A DNA stretch of 64,000 bases from DASRJW01 sp964567755 (GCA_964567755.1 CAZMNW010000029.1:1-64000), one strand, 5' to 3'; positions 42,282-52,223 are shown, counted from the stretch's first letter. Numbers and translations: made by a program. The notes: generated from the sequence alone by a model not told the origin.

Positions 42282-44944
42282 GTCTCCCGCACCGTCGCTT
42301 GCGCCGCCGCCAACCGCGCCACCGGCACGCGGTAGGGCGAACAGCTGACGTAATCCAGGCCGACCTGATGGAAGAATTCCACCGACGCCGGGTCACCGCC
42401 ATGCTCGCCGCAAATGCCGACCTTGAGATCGGGCCGCACCGACCTGCCGCGTTCCGTGGCCATCCGCACCATGGCACCGACCCCTTGCACGTCGAGGCTT
42501 TCGAAGGGATTGCGCGGCAAGATTCCCTGCTCGACGTAGGCGGGCAAGAACACCTCGGCATCGTCACGGCTGTAGCCGTAGACGAGCTGCGTCAGATCGT
42601 TGGTGCCGAAGCTGAAGAATTCGGCATCCTCGGCAATGCGATCGGCGATGAGCGCCGCGCGCGGCACCTCGATCATCGTGCCGACGAGGAACGGCAGCGG
42701 TTGAGTTGCGGCGAAGACCTGGCGCGCGACGTCGCGGACCAGCGCCTCCAGCCGGCGGTACTCCTCGCTGATGCCGATGAGAGGCAGCATGATTTCCGGC
42801 AGCGGATGCATGCCGCGCCGCTCGACCTCCAGCGCCGCGGCGAAAATCGCCGCAGCCTGCATCGCGTAGATCTCTGGGAAAGTGATGCCGAGCCTGGCGC
42901 CACGGTGTCCGAGCATCGGGTTCATCTCGCGCAGAGCTTCGCTCCGCCGCCAAATGACCTCGGCCGGCATGTCCAGCTCGCGCGCCAGCGATTCGGCATC
43001 TTCCCGCGTGTGCGGCACGAACTCATGCAGCGGGGGATCGAGCAATCGAATGGTGACGGGGAGGCCGTCCATGGCCTCGAAAATGCCAATGAAATCGCTG
43101 CGTTGCATTGGTTCGAGACGTGACAGCGCCTCGCGGCGTTCGCTCACATCCTTGGCCAGGATCATCTTGCGCACCCACGGCAGGCGTTCCTCGCCAAAGA
43201 ACATGTGCTCCGTGCGACAGAGGCCGATGCCTTCGGCGCCCAGCCGCCGCGCCGCCACTGCATCCGCCGGCGTATCGGCGTTGGCACGCACGCGCATCCG
43301 GCGATGCTGATCGGCCCATCCCATGATCAGGTCGTAGTCGCCGGAGAGCTCGGGGTCCACCGTCGGGACCACGCCGGCGAAGACGTGGCCCATCGTTCCA
43401 TCGAGCGTCAAGACCTCGCCTTCGTGCAGCAATCGCGGGCCGTTCTTGGTGCTGAAGGTCGCCGTTTTCGCCGCCAGGTCCACAGTCAGACTGCTGCAGC
43501 CTGCCACGCACACACGCCCCATCCCGCGTGCCACCACCGCCGCATGCGAGGTGCGACCCCCGCGCGCGGTGAGGATGGCGCGCGCCGCCGCCATGCCTTC
43601 GATGTCCTCGGGCGAGGTCTCGGTGCGCACCAAGATGACATCTTGGCCAGAAGCGCTCGCGGCCACCGCGTCGTCGGCGGTGAAAACGATGGCCCCCGTC
43701 GCCGCGCCCGGCGAGGCGTTGAGACCCTTGGCGAGCGGCGTGGCGTTCGCGGCCGGATCGATCCGCGGGTGCAGCAGCTGCACCAGGTGGGTTTCCGCAT
43801 CGATGCGCAGCAGGGCTTCGCGCTCCGTCAGGCGGCCTTCGCGCCACATGTCGGCCGCGATGCGCACCGCCGCCAAGCCGGTGCGCTTGCCGGAACGCGT
43901 TTGCAGCATCCACAGCTTGCCGCGTTCCACGGTGAACTCGAGATCCAGCATGTCCTTGAAGTGATGCTCGAGCTTGTCGCGGTAACCGCATAATTCCGCG
44001 AAGGTTTCCGGCATAATTTCTTCGAGGGCGACCTGAGTCTCCTCCTGCTTCTGCCCGCGTGTCAGCGGGTGCGGCGTGCGAATCCCGGCGACGACGTCTT
44101 CTCCCTGCGCGTTGGTGAGGTACTCGCCATAAAAATGGTTTTCGCCCGTCGAGGGATCCCGAGTGAAGGCGACACCCGTGGCCGAATCTTCTCCCATGTT
44201 GCCGAACACCATGGCCTGCACGTTCGCCGCGGTGCCCCAGTCGTGCGGGATCCGATTGAGTCGCCGGTACGACATGGCGCGATCGTTGTACCACGACGCG
44301 AACACGGATTCGATCGCGGCCCACAGCTGCGCCTCGGGCGCCGCCGGAAACGGCGCGCCGGTCCGCTTATGCACGCATTCCTTGTACATCTGCGTGATGC
44401 GCTCGAGATCGTCGGCCCCGAGCTCGGTGTCGGCCGCAACGCCGCGCTCGCGCTTGACGCCTTCGAGGATGTGCTCGAAATCGCTGTGCGGGACATCGAG
44501 GACCACGTCGCCGAACATCTGAATGAAACGCCGGTAGCTGTCCCAGCCGAAACGCGGGTTGTCGGTCATCTCGATCAACGCGCGCACGGTGTCGTCGTTC
44601 AGCCCCAGGTTGAGGATGGTGTCCATCATCCCCGGCATCGAGGCGCGCGCGCCCGACCGTACCGACACCAGCAGCGGGCGCGCGGCATCGCCGAAGCGCC
44701 GGCCGACAATGGCGCCCGTGGCCTGCATCGCCTCCAGCACCGCCGCACGCAAGTCTGCGCGCAGGATTCGCCCTTCGTTGTAGAAGCGCACGCACTCTGC
44801 CGTGGTGATGGTGAACCCGGGCGGCACCGGCAACCCGAGTCGCGTCATCTCGGCGAGCCCGGCGCCCTTGCCACCGAGCAAAGACTTCATGGATCCGTCG
44901 CCGTCGGCCTTGCCGTCGCCGAAAAAGAAAACCGCGCGCTCCAT
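42278..44944 (-). CDS. ppdK: Pyruvate, phosphate dikinase
   Basis: 888 aa, the usual PPDK length. The N-terminal ATP-grasp domain starts AVFFFGDGKADG and has SVRSGARASMPGMMDTILNL; the central phospho-histidine domain has the catalytic His in GGRTSHAAVVARGMG (~His467); the C-terminal PEP/pyruvate barrel has GLCRTEHMFF, NDLTQLVYGYSRDD and VGICGEHGGDP. It reversibly makes PEP from pyruvate, ATP and phosphate, common in anaerobes using PPi-linked glycolysis or for gluconeogenesis. I chose ATG 44942-44944, which gives the family N terminus. No regulator (PPDK RP) is nearby. Confidence 0.97.
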   Translation of the reverse strand: MERAVFFFGDGKADGDGSMKSLLGGKGAGLAEMTRLGLPVPPGFTITTAECVRFYNEGRILRADLRAAVLEAMQATGAIVGRRFGDAARPLLVSVRSGARASMPGMMDTILNLGLNDDTVRALIEMTDNPRFGWDSYRRFIQMFGDVVLDVPHSDFEHILEGVKRERGVAADTELGADDLERITQMYKECVHKRTGAPFPAAPEAQLWAAIESVFASWYNDRAMSYRRLNRIPHDWGTAANVQAMVFGNMGEDSATGVAFTRDPSTGENHFYGEYLTNAQGEDVVAGIRTPHPLTRGQKQEETQVALEEIMPETFAELCGYRDKLEHHFKDMLDLEFTVERGKLWMLQTRSGKRTGLAAVRIAADMWREGRLTEREALLRIDAETHLVQLLHPRIDPAANATPLAKGLNASPGAATGAIVFTADDAVAASASGQDVILVRTETSPEDIEGMAAARAILTARGGRTSHAAVVARGMGRVCVAGCSSLTVDLAAKTATFSTKNGPRLLHEGEVLTLDGTMGHVFAGVVPTVDPELSGDYDLIMGWADQHRRMRVRANADTPADAVAARRLGAEGIGLCRTEHMFFGEERLPWVRKMILAKDVSERREALSRLEPMQRSDFIGIFEAMDGLPVTIRLLDPPLHEFVPHTREDAESLARELDMPAEVIWRRSEALREMNPMLGHRGARLGITFPEIYAMQAAAIFAAALEVERRGMHPLPEIMLPLIGISEEYRRLEALVRDVARQVFAATQPLPFLVGTMIEVPRAALIADRIAEDAEFFSFGTNDLTQLVYGYSRDDAEVFLPAYVEQGILPRNPFESLDVQGVGAMVRMATERGRSVRPDLKVGICGEHGGDPASVEFFHQVGLDYVSCSPYRVPVARLAAAQATVRET

Positions 44945-45040
44945 CCCTGCACCACCCTTGCGAATAACCACCGCCGCTCGCGTCCAAGCCTTCGGTGGCG
45001 GGAGCGCCATCACGGCTCGAACTCATGCTTGCATCGCAGG

Positions 45041-46087
45041 TTAGGAACTTGGATCCGGCGCCTCAAGGCATTTCTTTGAGCGCCCGGCGAGCGGCGTTTC
45101 CGGCTGCCCCGCCAGGACCACCCCAAGGTCGCGTTCGCCCATGAGGCGATGCAGCAAGTCATCGAGCCGAATCACGCCGAGAGCGTGTCGCTCGCCCTCG
45201 ATCACCGCCGTTTGGCTCGGGCTGCGCTGCAGATCTCCCAGCAGGCGATCGAACCCAGTCCCGGCGCGGGCGCGGACGGGCGGGGTCATCCATCGCGCCA
45301 CCGACGAGCTGTTGTCGGCGCCCAGCAGAACGACGGCGCTCACCACGCCGACCACGTCCTCTTGGGCAGCGTCGGTGACCGGCAGGCGCGTGAGGCGCGC
45401 GGCGCGCATGACCTCCTTGGCTTCCCCGGCGCTCGCCACCAGACTCACACGCGGCACCGAAGCGAGCGGGCGCACGAACTGCAGCGGATCGAGGCGCCAG
45501 AATTCGACGATGTGTCCGATGAGATCGCGCTCCTCGGCATCGACGTGTCCCTCGGACTCGCTGCGCGCCACGAACTGCTTGATGTCCTCCCGCGACGCGA
45601 ACTCGAGCACGGACCCCTTGGTGCCCGTCAGCTGACGCACGACCAGGGCCAGCCCCACGGCGACCAGCAGCAACGGTGCCAACAGCACACGAATGACCTG
45701 CAACGGCAGCACCGTGGCGCGCAACGTGCGGTTGGGATAGCTCTGCGCCACCGCCTTGGGCAACACTTCACCGCCGACGAGGACGAGCGGCACGACCACG
45801 AGGGTCGCCAACACATCGGCCATGGCGGCGCTCATGGGGCGCAGCGCCAGCAGGGCCTCGCGCACGTAGACTGCGATGCCGACATTGACGAGATTGCTGC
45901 CGACGAGACAGAGCGCGATGGCATGATCGCGCCGCCGCAGTTGGCGTTCCGCCAGGCGGGCCAGACGGCGGCCCTCGGCAGCGGCAGCACGCAGACGCAC
46001 CCGGCTCGCCATGGTGATGGCGAGCTCCGTGGCCGAGAAATACGCCGAGCACAGCAGCAGCAGCAGCGGCACCAGCAGCAGCTCCAT
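45041..46087 (-). CDS. CNNM/CorC-type transporter-associated membrane protein (short form)
   Basis: 348 aa. An N-terminal DUF21/CNNM transmembrane domain (LLLLLCSAYFSATELAITM, GSNLVNVGIAVYV, GGEVLPKAVAQ) is followed by a weaker CBS-pair region (VRPLASVPRVSL, LPVTDAAQEDVVGVV). The C-terminal CorC/HlyC domain is missing. Family members are linked to magnesium or cobalt efflux. The ATG overlaps the upstream paralogue's stop as TGATG behind GGGAGG, so the two are co-translated and may form a heterodimer, as seen for paired CNNM genes in FCB bacteria. Confidence 0.85.
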   Translation of the reverse strand: MELLLVPLLLLLCSAYFSATELAITMASRVRLRAAAAEGRRLARLAERQLRRRDHAIALCLVGSNLVNVGIAVYVREALLALRPMSAAMADVLATLVVVPLVLVGGEVLPKAVAQSYPNRTLRATVLPLQVIRVLLAPLLLVAVGLALVVRQLTGTKGSVLEFASREDIKQFVARSESEGHVDAEERDLIGHIVEFWRLDPLQFVRPLASVPRVSLVASAGEAKEVMRAARLTRLPVTDAAQEDVVGVVSAVVLLGADNSSSVARWMTPPVRARAGTGFDRLLGDLQRSPSQTAVIEGERHALGVIRLDDLLHRLMGERDLGVVLAGQPETPLAGRSKKCLEAPDPSS

Positions 46088-47358
46088 CAACGCCTCCCGT
46101 CGCCAGGATGTGGCACGGCGTGCTTGCCGAGCCGCAAGCGCACGACGCGATTCGGTGCCGCTTGTTCGACGGTGAAGCGCATGCCGCCGGCCTCAGCCCA
46201 TTCGCCCACGCACGGGATGCGCCCGAGGCGCTTGCTCACGAACCCACCGAGCGTCTCCACGTCCGCATCGTCGAGATTGGCGCCCAACAGCGCATTGAAG
46301 ACATCGATCTCCATCTGCGCCGACACCAACAAATCGCCGTCGGGGAGCTCGGTGACCCGGAAGCGCTCCAAGTCGTGCAGATCGACGATCTCCCCCACCA
46401 CCTGCTCGGCCGCGTCCTCCAACGACACGATGCCATCGAATGCGCCATGCTCGTCGACGACGGCCGCGATTTCTTCGCCGCCGCGACGCATCGCCAGCAA
46501 CAGCTCGCCGACGCGCATGGTCTCGGGATGGAAACGCAACTCGCGGCGCAGCTCGCGCAAGCGCCGTGGATCCGGGACATCCTGGCTCCACAGCAGATCG
46601 CTCACTTCGACGTAGCCGATGAGGTTGTCACGCGAACCTTCGAATATGGGCACGCGCGAATAACCGGCATGGGCGACGGCATGGCGCACCGCGTCGACGC
46701 TCGCATCGGCGTCTACCGCGAACACGCGCGTGCGCGAGGTGACGATGTCTTTCACCAGCCGATCGTTCAGGTGGAAGACGTTGTGGATGAACTCTTTCTC
46801 GCGAACCCCGACCACGCCCTGCTCCCAGCCCATCGTCACCAGCATCTTGATCTCGTTTTCCGACAGCGCCTCGTCGCGTCGAGGCACGTGGCGTTCCAGC
46901 ATGGCAGCGACCGCGTCGGTCAGCCGCACGGCGCCGACGGTGAGCGGCCGCAGCGACCACTGCACGAGCAGCAGGGATCGCCCCAGACGCCGCGCCAAAG
47001 CGAGCGGTGCCCCGACGGCGAGCGTCTTGGGCAGGATCTCACCGAACACCAGGATCAGGACCGTCATCAGCAACGTCGCCAGCACCGGACCCCGCTCGTG
47101 GCCGAACCAGGTGACGAAGGCGCTGGCCGCGACCACGGCCACCAGGACGTTGACGATGGTGTTGCCCATCAGCACCGTGGCGAGCAATCGTCGAGGGTGT
47201 TCGAGGAGCGCCAGCACGGCGCGCGTGGCGCGACTCGGTTTTTCGCGCAGGTGCCGGATTTGCGGCGAGCGCAACGAGAACAAGGCCGTTTCCGCGGCCG
47301 AGAAATACGCCGACAGTGCGATCAACAGCAGCAGCACGACCAGTCGCCACGACAACAT
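46087..47358 (-). CDS. CNNM/HlyC/CorC family transporter-associated protein (full length)
   Basis: 423 aa with the complete order: DUF21/CNNM membrane domain (SAYFSAAETALFSLRSPQ, MGNTIVNVLVA, FGEILPKTLAV), CBS pair (VTSRTRVFAVDADASVD, YSRVPIFEGSRDNLIGYV) and C-terminal CorC/HlyC domain (LLVSAQMEIDVFN). The family is implicated in Mg2+/Co2+ transport. The ATG at 47356-47358 has AGGTG 6-7 nt upstream. It is the first gene of the leftward operon and is divergent from the LPS-type genes, so the 47359-47537 gap holds both promoters. Confidence 0.92.
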   Translation of the reverse strand: MLSWRLVVLLLLIALSAYFSAAETALFSLRSPQIRHLREKPSRATRAVLALLEHPRRLLATVLMGNTIVNVLVAVVAASAFVTWFGHERGPVLATLLMTVLILVFGEILPKTLAVGAPLALARRLGRSLLLVQWSLRPLTVGAVRLTDAVAAMLERHVPRRDEALSENEIKMLVTMGWEQGVVGVREKEFIHNVFHLNDRLVKDIVTSRTRVFAVDADASVDAVRHAVAHAGYSRVPIFEGSRDNLIGYVEVSDLLWSQDVPDPRRLRELRRELRFHPETMRVGELLLAMRRGGEEIAAVVDEHGAFDGIVSLEDAAEQVVGEIVDLHDLERFRVTELPDGDLLVSAQMEIDVFNALLGANLDDADVETLGGFVSKRLGRIPCVGEWAEAGGMRFTVEQAAPNRVVRLRLGKHAVPHPGDGRR

Positions 47359-47537
47359 CGATTCACCTCGGAGCGGAGTCTAGGTTAACCGCGGCCATGT
47401 CTCAACGCTGGATCCGTGTGGGGCGCGCAACGGACGTATGGGGTCGCGCCACCGACACGAGCGGGCCGGCGTCCGACGCATGCGGGCGCGCGTCGTGCTT
47501 CTGCTACGATGCGCGCGCAGCGAAACGGGGGTCCGCG

Positions 47538-48599
47538 ATGTCGGCAATCCTGGTGTTGCGACTGTCGGCGTTGGGGGACATCGTGCTCACCTCCAGTTTT
47601 TTGCAGAGCGCGAGCGAGCATTTCCCCGCCGCGCGCATCGATTTCGTCGTGCGGGAGGATCTCTTGGGCTTGGCGGCGGCGCTGCCCGGCGTGCGCAAGG
47701 TCATCGCGGTGTCGCGCCGCGCCGGGATGCCTGAGCTCCTGGCGCTCGGGGCGCGCCTCTCCCGCGAGCCGTACGAGCACGTCTTCGATTTGCATTCGAG
47801 CCTGCGATCGCAGTTGCTCACCTGGCGGCTGCGGCGCCGCGTGCGTCCAGGTTTCGCCAAACAATCGCTGCCGCGCTGGTTTCTGCTGCACGCGCATCGC
47901 GACGTCTACGACCGCTTCGGCGGCGCGCGCCCGCTGCGCGAGCGCATGCTCGAACCGTTGCGCCGGTTGGGCTTCGTCCCTCGCCTCTACGACACACGTC
48001 TGGTGCTCGGCCCCGACGCGCGCGAGCGCGCGACCACGTTTCTCGCCGCCGCCGCGCCCCCTTGCACGCTCGTCGCCATCGCGCCCGGGGCACGCTGGCC
48101 GAGCAAGCGCTGGCCCGCGCACCATTTCGCCGCTCTCGTGCAACGTCTCGACGCCCAAGGTGGCGTGCATTTCTTGGTGCTCGGCACCGCCGAGGAACAC
48201 GCCCTCGCTGCGACCGTGACCGCGGCCGCACCGGGTTCGAGCCACGACTGCAGCGGTCGATTCGACATCCTGGAAACGGCGGCGCTGCTCGAGCACTGCC
48301 GGCTGCTGATCGGGAACGACAGCGGGTTGCTGCACGTGGCCGAGTCCGTCGGTTGCCCGGTGTTGGGATTCTTCGGTCCCACGTCGCCCGCGTTCGGTTA
48401 CGCCCCGTATCGCCCGAACAGCCGTTTCCTGCACCGCCCGCCACCTTGCAACCCATGCTCGAAGAACGGCAGCCGGCCGTGCCATCGCCCAACGCACGAA
48501 TGCATGCAGAACCTGGGTGTCGACGAAGCCGCGGACGCCGCGATGGCGATCTTGAACGCCGGACGCGTGCACGCACCGGGACTCGACCCGCGCGACTAG
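47538..48599 (+). CDS. Glycosyltransferase family 9 (heptosyltransferase-type)
   Basis: 353 aa. The N terminus MSAILVLRLSALGDIVLTSS is the ADP-heptose:LPS heptosyltransferase signature, and the C-terminal donor site IGNDSGLLHVAESVGCPV followed by GFFGPTSP is the GT9 motif. It probably adds heptose or a related sugar to the lipooligosaccharide core at the inner membrane's cytoplasmic face. A cysteine-rich segment near the C terminus (CNPCSKNGSRPC) is often seen in this family. The Kdo transferase gene follows within 8 nt. The ATG at 47538 is preceded by a G-rich ribosome site. Confidence 0.92.
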   Translation: MSAILVLRLSALGDIVLTSSFLQSASEHFPAARIDFVVREDLLGLAAALPGVRKVIAVSRRAGMPELLALGARLSREPYEHVFDLHSSLRSQLLTWRLRRRVRPGFAKQSLPRWFLLHAHRDVYDRFGGARPLRERMLEPLRRLGFVPRLYDTRLVLGPDARERATTFLAAAAPPCTLVAIAPGARWPSKRWPAHHFAALVQRLDAQGGVHFLVLGTAEEHALAATVTAAAPGSSHDCSGRFDILETAALLEHCRLLIGNDSGLLHVAESVGCPVLGFFGPTSPAFGYAPYRPNSRFLHRPPPCNPCSKNGSRPCHRPTHECMQNLGVDEAADAAMAILNAGRVHAPGLDPRD

Positions 48600-48607
48600 G
48601 GGGCACC

Positions 48608-49909
48608 GTGCTGCGGCTCTACAACCTGTTGTTGCCGGCTGCGCGTCAGCTGCTGCCTCTCGGCGCGAGATGGAACCCGAAGCTACGCCGCGGCCTCGAA
48701 GGTCGCCGTGGTGTCGTCGAACGCCTGGAAGCTCTGGCACCGGAACTGCGCGGGCGAGTCATCTGGATGCACTCCACCTCGGTCGGCGAGTACGAACAGG
48801 CACGCCCGCTGGCCGCGCGGCTCGCCGGTGCGCGACGGGACCTTGCGATCCTGCACACCTTCTTCTCGCCTTCGGGCTACGATTACGCCAACCGCTTGGG
48901 CGAAGCCCAATACCGTGAGTATCTTCCCTTCGACACGCCGATCGAGGTCGGCCGGGTGCTCGATGCGCTCCGGCCGCGCCTGCTCGTGTTCGTCAAATTC
49001 GATCTCTGGCCCAACTTGGTCGTCGAAGCCGACCGCCGCGGCATTCCGCTCGCACTTGTGGACGCGACTTTGCATCCGCGTTCGCGGCGTTCTCGATGGC
49101 CGGCGCGCGCGCTGTACGCGGATCTCTACCGTCGTTTGGCGTGCATCAGCGCCGTGAGCGCCGGCGACGCCGCGCGTTTCCGCGCGCTCGTACCCGAGCA
49201 TCCCACCATTGTCGTCGACGGTGACACGCGCTTCGACCAGGTTTGGCGGCGGCGCAAAGAAGCGGCGCGCATCCTCGTCGCGCCGGCGCTGCAGCAGGCG
49301 AGCCGGCCGTTCACCTTGCTCGCGGGCTCGACGTGGCCGGCGGATGAAGCACTCGTGCTCGACGCATGGCGCGCCTGGCGCGCGCAGTCGGGCCAAGGCG
49401 GGAGACTCGTTCTCGTCCCTCACGAGCCGACGCTGGGCCATCTGCGTGCACTCGAACGCCGCTTGGCGGCGGCAAGCCTGCGCAGTGTGCGACTTTCCGA
49501 CCTCGTGCAACTCGAATCCGTGGACGCCGTCCTCGTCGATCGCGTCGGCATGCTGGCGGAGCTTTACGCCTGCGCCGATGCGGCCTACATAGGCGGCGCA
49601 TTTGGCCGCGGCGTGCACAACATCCTCGAACCCGCGATCATGAGCCTGCCCCTCCTCTTCGGCCCCCGGCATCACAACGCGCCGGAGGCACAGATGCTGC
49701 TTGAGACCGGCGCCGCCGCCGTGATACGGTCAGCGCACGATCTGGTGCATCAGCTCGAGCGGTTCGGCAACAATGCGGCGGAGCGTTTGCACCGGGGAAG
49801 CCAGGCCCGGGCCTTCGTCGAAGCCAATCTCGGTGCCTCGGAGCGTTGCGCAGAGCGCCTGTTGCCGCTGCTCGCAGCACCGTCGACCCACGCCCGGGAG
49901 ACCCGATGA
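48608..49909 (+). CDS. waaA: 3-deoxy-D-manno-octulosonic acid (Kdo) transferase
   Basis: 433 aa, typical WaaA/KdtA length. GT-B fold of family 30: the acceptor half has STSVGEYEQARPLAARL and FSPSGYDYANR with KFDLWPN; the donor half has GSTWPADEAL, LVPHEPTLGHL and GGAFGRGVHNILEP. It transfers Kdo from CMP-Kdo to lipid A precursor, marking a diderm envelope. The GTG at 48608-48610 has AGGGGG upstream and lies 8 nt after the glycosyltransferase stop; the stop overlaps the next ATG as ATGA. Confidence 0.95.
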   Translation: MLRLYNLLLPAARQLLPLGARWNPKLRRGLEGRRGVVERLEALAPELRGRVIWMHSTSVGEYEQARPLAARLAGARRDLAILHTFFSPSGYDYANRLGEAQYREYLPFDTPIEVGRVLDALRPRLLVFVKFDLWPNLVVEADRRGIPLALVDATLHPRSRRSRWPARALYADLYRRLACISAVSAGDAARFRALVPEHPTIVVDGDTRFDQVWRRRKEAARILVAPALQQASRPFTLLAGSTWPADEALVLDAWRAWRAQSGQGGRLVLVPHEPTLGHLRALERRLAAASLRSVRLSDLVQLESVDAVLVDRVGMLAELYACADAAYIGGAFGRGVHNILEPAIMSLPLLFGPRHHNAPEAQMLLETGAAAVIRSAHDLVHQLERFGNNAAERLHRGSQARAFVEANLGASERCAERLLPLLAAPSTHARETR

Positions 49910-50844
49910 GCAATCCGCGCACGATCGCCCCCGATGGCACGGTGCGCGAAATGCATTACACCGAAGTGCCTCGCTTCCTGCAGATCGAGACCAACCTCGC
50001 CTGCAACGCCCGCTGCCCATTCTGCCCCTATGTCTCCATGGAGCGCGGCCCGATGTTCATGGAGGACTGGGTCTGGCGCAAGATCGTCGATGAGACCCGT
50101 GGCCTCGGGGTCACGTACCGGCCATTCCTGATCAACGAGCCATTGTCCGAGAAGCGCCTGCCCGAGATCATCGCGTACATGAAGACCGACGCCACTGCGA
50201 AGGTGGAAATCAACACCAATGGGGGGCTGCTCACCGCGCCGCGCGCGCGCGCCATCCTCGATGCCGGCATCGATGTCGTGCGTTTCAGCATCGACGGCTT
50301 CTCGCAGGCCACCTATGAGGCTGCTCGGCCCGGAGTCGATTACGACAAGGTCGTCGAGTACACCAACCAGTTCGTCGCCTTGCGCGATGCCGGCAACTAC
50401 GACTGCCTCGTCGAGGTGCGGATGATCGACATGCAAGAGAACAAGCACGAGCAGCAGGCATGGCTCGATTACTGGCGTGCCCGCGCCGACGTCGCTCTCT
50501 TGGTGCCACTGTACAACTGGCCGTGGTCCGGACAAACCGCCCCCGTGCGCAAGCCGTGCCTCAAAATTCTCGACGAAATGTTCTTCTACACCGACGGCAC
50601 GGCGCCGCTGTGTTGCTGGGACGACGCCGGGCGTGGCCTGGTCGGCGACGTGAAACAACAGAGCGTGCTCGAGATCTGGAACGGCGAGGTGATGCGCTCC
50701 ATGCGCACTCTCCTCGACCGTGGACGGCGCGACCTGATCTCCTTGTGCTCGCGCTGCGATGCCTACAAGGACGTCCACTTCGTCGGCTTCGACACGGTGC
50801 CGGCACAGTCGACGGCGCCCGCGTCTGCACCCGCATCGACCTGA
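49906..50844 (+). CDS. Radical SAM protein with SPASM-type C terminus
   Basis: 312 aa. The [4Fe-4S] motif is CNARCPFC (residues ~32-39, CX3CX2C) in IETNLACNARCPFCPYVSME, and a C-terminal SPASM-like region carries PCLKIL, TDGTAPLCCWD and SLCSRCDAY cysteines for auxiliary clusters. Radical SAM/SPASM enzymes modify peptides, sugars or lipids; position after waaA suggests an envelope-polymer modification, but a peptide or cofactor role cannot be excluded. The ATG overlaps the waaA stop by 4 nt. Confidence 0.9.
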   Translation: MSNPRTIAPDGTVREMHYTEVPRFLQIETNLACNARCPFCPYVSMERGPMFMEDWVWRKIVDETRGLGVTYRPFLINEPLSEKRLPEIIAYMKTDATAKVEINTNGGLLTAPRARAILDAGIDVVRFSIDGFSQATYEAARPGVDYDKVVEYTNQFVALRDAGNYDCLVEVRMIDMQENKHEQQAWLDYWRARADVALLVPLYNWPWSGQTAPVRKPCLKILDEMFFYTDGTAPLCCWDDAGRGLVGDVKQQSVLEIWNGEVMRSMRTLLDRGRRDLISLCSRCDAYKDVHFVGFDTVPAQSTAPASAPAST

Positions 50845-50894
50845 GCGGTCGGTGGCAACAGCAGAATCCAAGCCCCGGCGTTTCGAGGTGCAGG

Positions 50895-52223
50895 ATGGGT
50901 CGCGTGACCCACATCATCAAGCGCACCGGCGAGATCGTCGCCTTCGATCAGAGCAAGATCACGCACGCCATCTACAAAGCCGCGGCGGCGCTCGGCGGCC
51001 ACGACCAGGCTTTGTCGCAGCGACTTGCCGACCAGGTGACCCACGAGCTCGAACGCGCGGGCGACACCCCCAGCGTCGAAGAGATTCAGGATCTGGTCGA
51101 AAAAGTTCTGATCGAGAACGGCAACGCGCGCACGGCGAAGGCTTACATCCTGTATCGACAAGAGCGCTTGCGGCTTCGCCAAGCGCGGCACGATCGCCGC
51201 GGGCAGCAGAGCGAGGTGCCCTGGCAAACGATGTGGCGCACTCTGGTGTGGAACCTCGACCACGACTGCCATACCACCGCGGGACTCAATCGCCACTTGC
51301 GCGACGGAACGTGGCTCGGGCTCGTCGACGCCGCCGAGGCTGCCTATGCCGCCAACTTGCGCGCCGCCGCCGAGTGTGTGCTCGAATCACGCGCGCACGT
51401 GCGTTTGGTGATCGTCGCCGGCCCCTCTTCCTCTGGCAAGACGACAACGACCGCCAAGCTCAAAGAAATCCTCGGCGCCGCCGGCATGCGTGTGGTGCCG
51501 ATGAATCTGGACAACTACTTCTTCGACCTCCACCTGCATCCGCAGGATGAACATGGAGACTATGATTTCGAGACCCCGGAGGCGCTCGACCTGCAGTTGG
51601 TCAACCGGCACCTCCAGGAGCTGCTGGAGGGACGCGAGGTCCAGATGCCGATCTACGACTTCAAGCTCGGGCGCCGGTTGCAAGAACGCCGCGCCTTGCG
51701 TCTCGCGCCGGGCGAGGTGCTGCTCCTCGACACACTGCATGGGTTGCACGACCCCCTCACCCAGAGCATCGACGACAACCTCAAGTTCCGCCTCTACATC
51801 GAGACGGTATTGCAGCTGCGCGACAGCGCCGGACGCTGGGTGCGCTGGACCGACTTGCGCCTGCTGCGGCGCATGTTGCGCGATGCAGCGCATCGCGGCT
51901 TCGACCCGGCACAGACCATTGCCCACTGGCACTACGTGCGCCGTGGCGAGCTCAAGCACATCATCCCGCACCTGCACCGCGCCGATGCGGTGATCAACGG
52001 CGCGTTGCCGTACGAGCTGCCCATCTTCAAGCAACACCTGGAGTCGCATTTCCCGCGCTTCATCGCGCAGTGGCAGGACGACGCCAGTCGATCCGATGCG
52101 CTGGCCCGCGCCCGCCGCATCGCAACGCTCTTGGGCGAGATCGACGCCGCCGACGAGACCGGTGTCCCGCCGACGTCCGTTTTGCGCGAGTTCATTGGCG
52201 GCAGCGCGTACCGGCTGCATTGA
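50895..52223 (+). CDS. ATP-cone / uridine kinase-like (PRK) fusion protein
   Basis: 442 aa. Residues ~1-90 are an ATP-cone (VTHIIKRTGEIVAFDQSKI then KVLIENGNARTAKAYILY), an ATP/dATP-sensing domain better known from ribonucleotide reductase and NrdR. The rest is a uridine/phosphoribulokinase-type P-loop kinase with GPSSSGKTTTTAKL (~176-189), NLDNYFFD and DTLHGLHDPL. It may be a nucleoside kinase regulated by adenine nucleotides. The ATG has GAGG 5 nt upstream and lies 50 nt after the radical SAM gene. Confidence 0.87.
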   Translation: MGRVTHIIKRTGEIVAFDQSKITHAIYKAAAALGGHDQALSQRLADQVTHELERAGDTPSVEEIQDLVEKVLIENGNARTAKAYILYRQERLRLRQARHDRRGQQSEVPWQTMWRTLVWNLDHDCHTTAGLNRHLRDGTWLGLVDAAEAAYAANLRAAAECVLESRAHVRLVIVAGPSSSGKTTTTAKLKEILGAAGMRVVPMNLDNYFFDLHLHPQDEHGDYDFETPEALDLQLVNRHLQELLEGREVQMPIYDFKLGRRLQERRALRLAPGEVLLLDTLHGLHDPLTQSIDDNLKFRLYIETVLQLRDSAGRWVRWTDLRLLRRMLRDAAHRGFDPAQTIAHWHYVRRGELKHIIPHLHRADAVINGALPYELPIFKQHLESHFPRFIAQWQDDASRSDALARARRIATLLGEIDAADETGVPPTSVLREFIGGSAYRLH

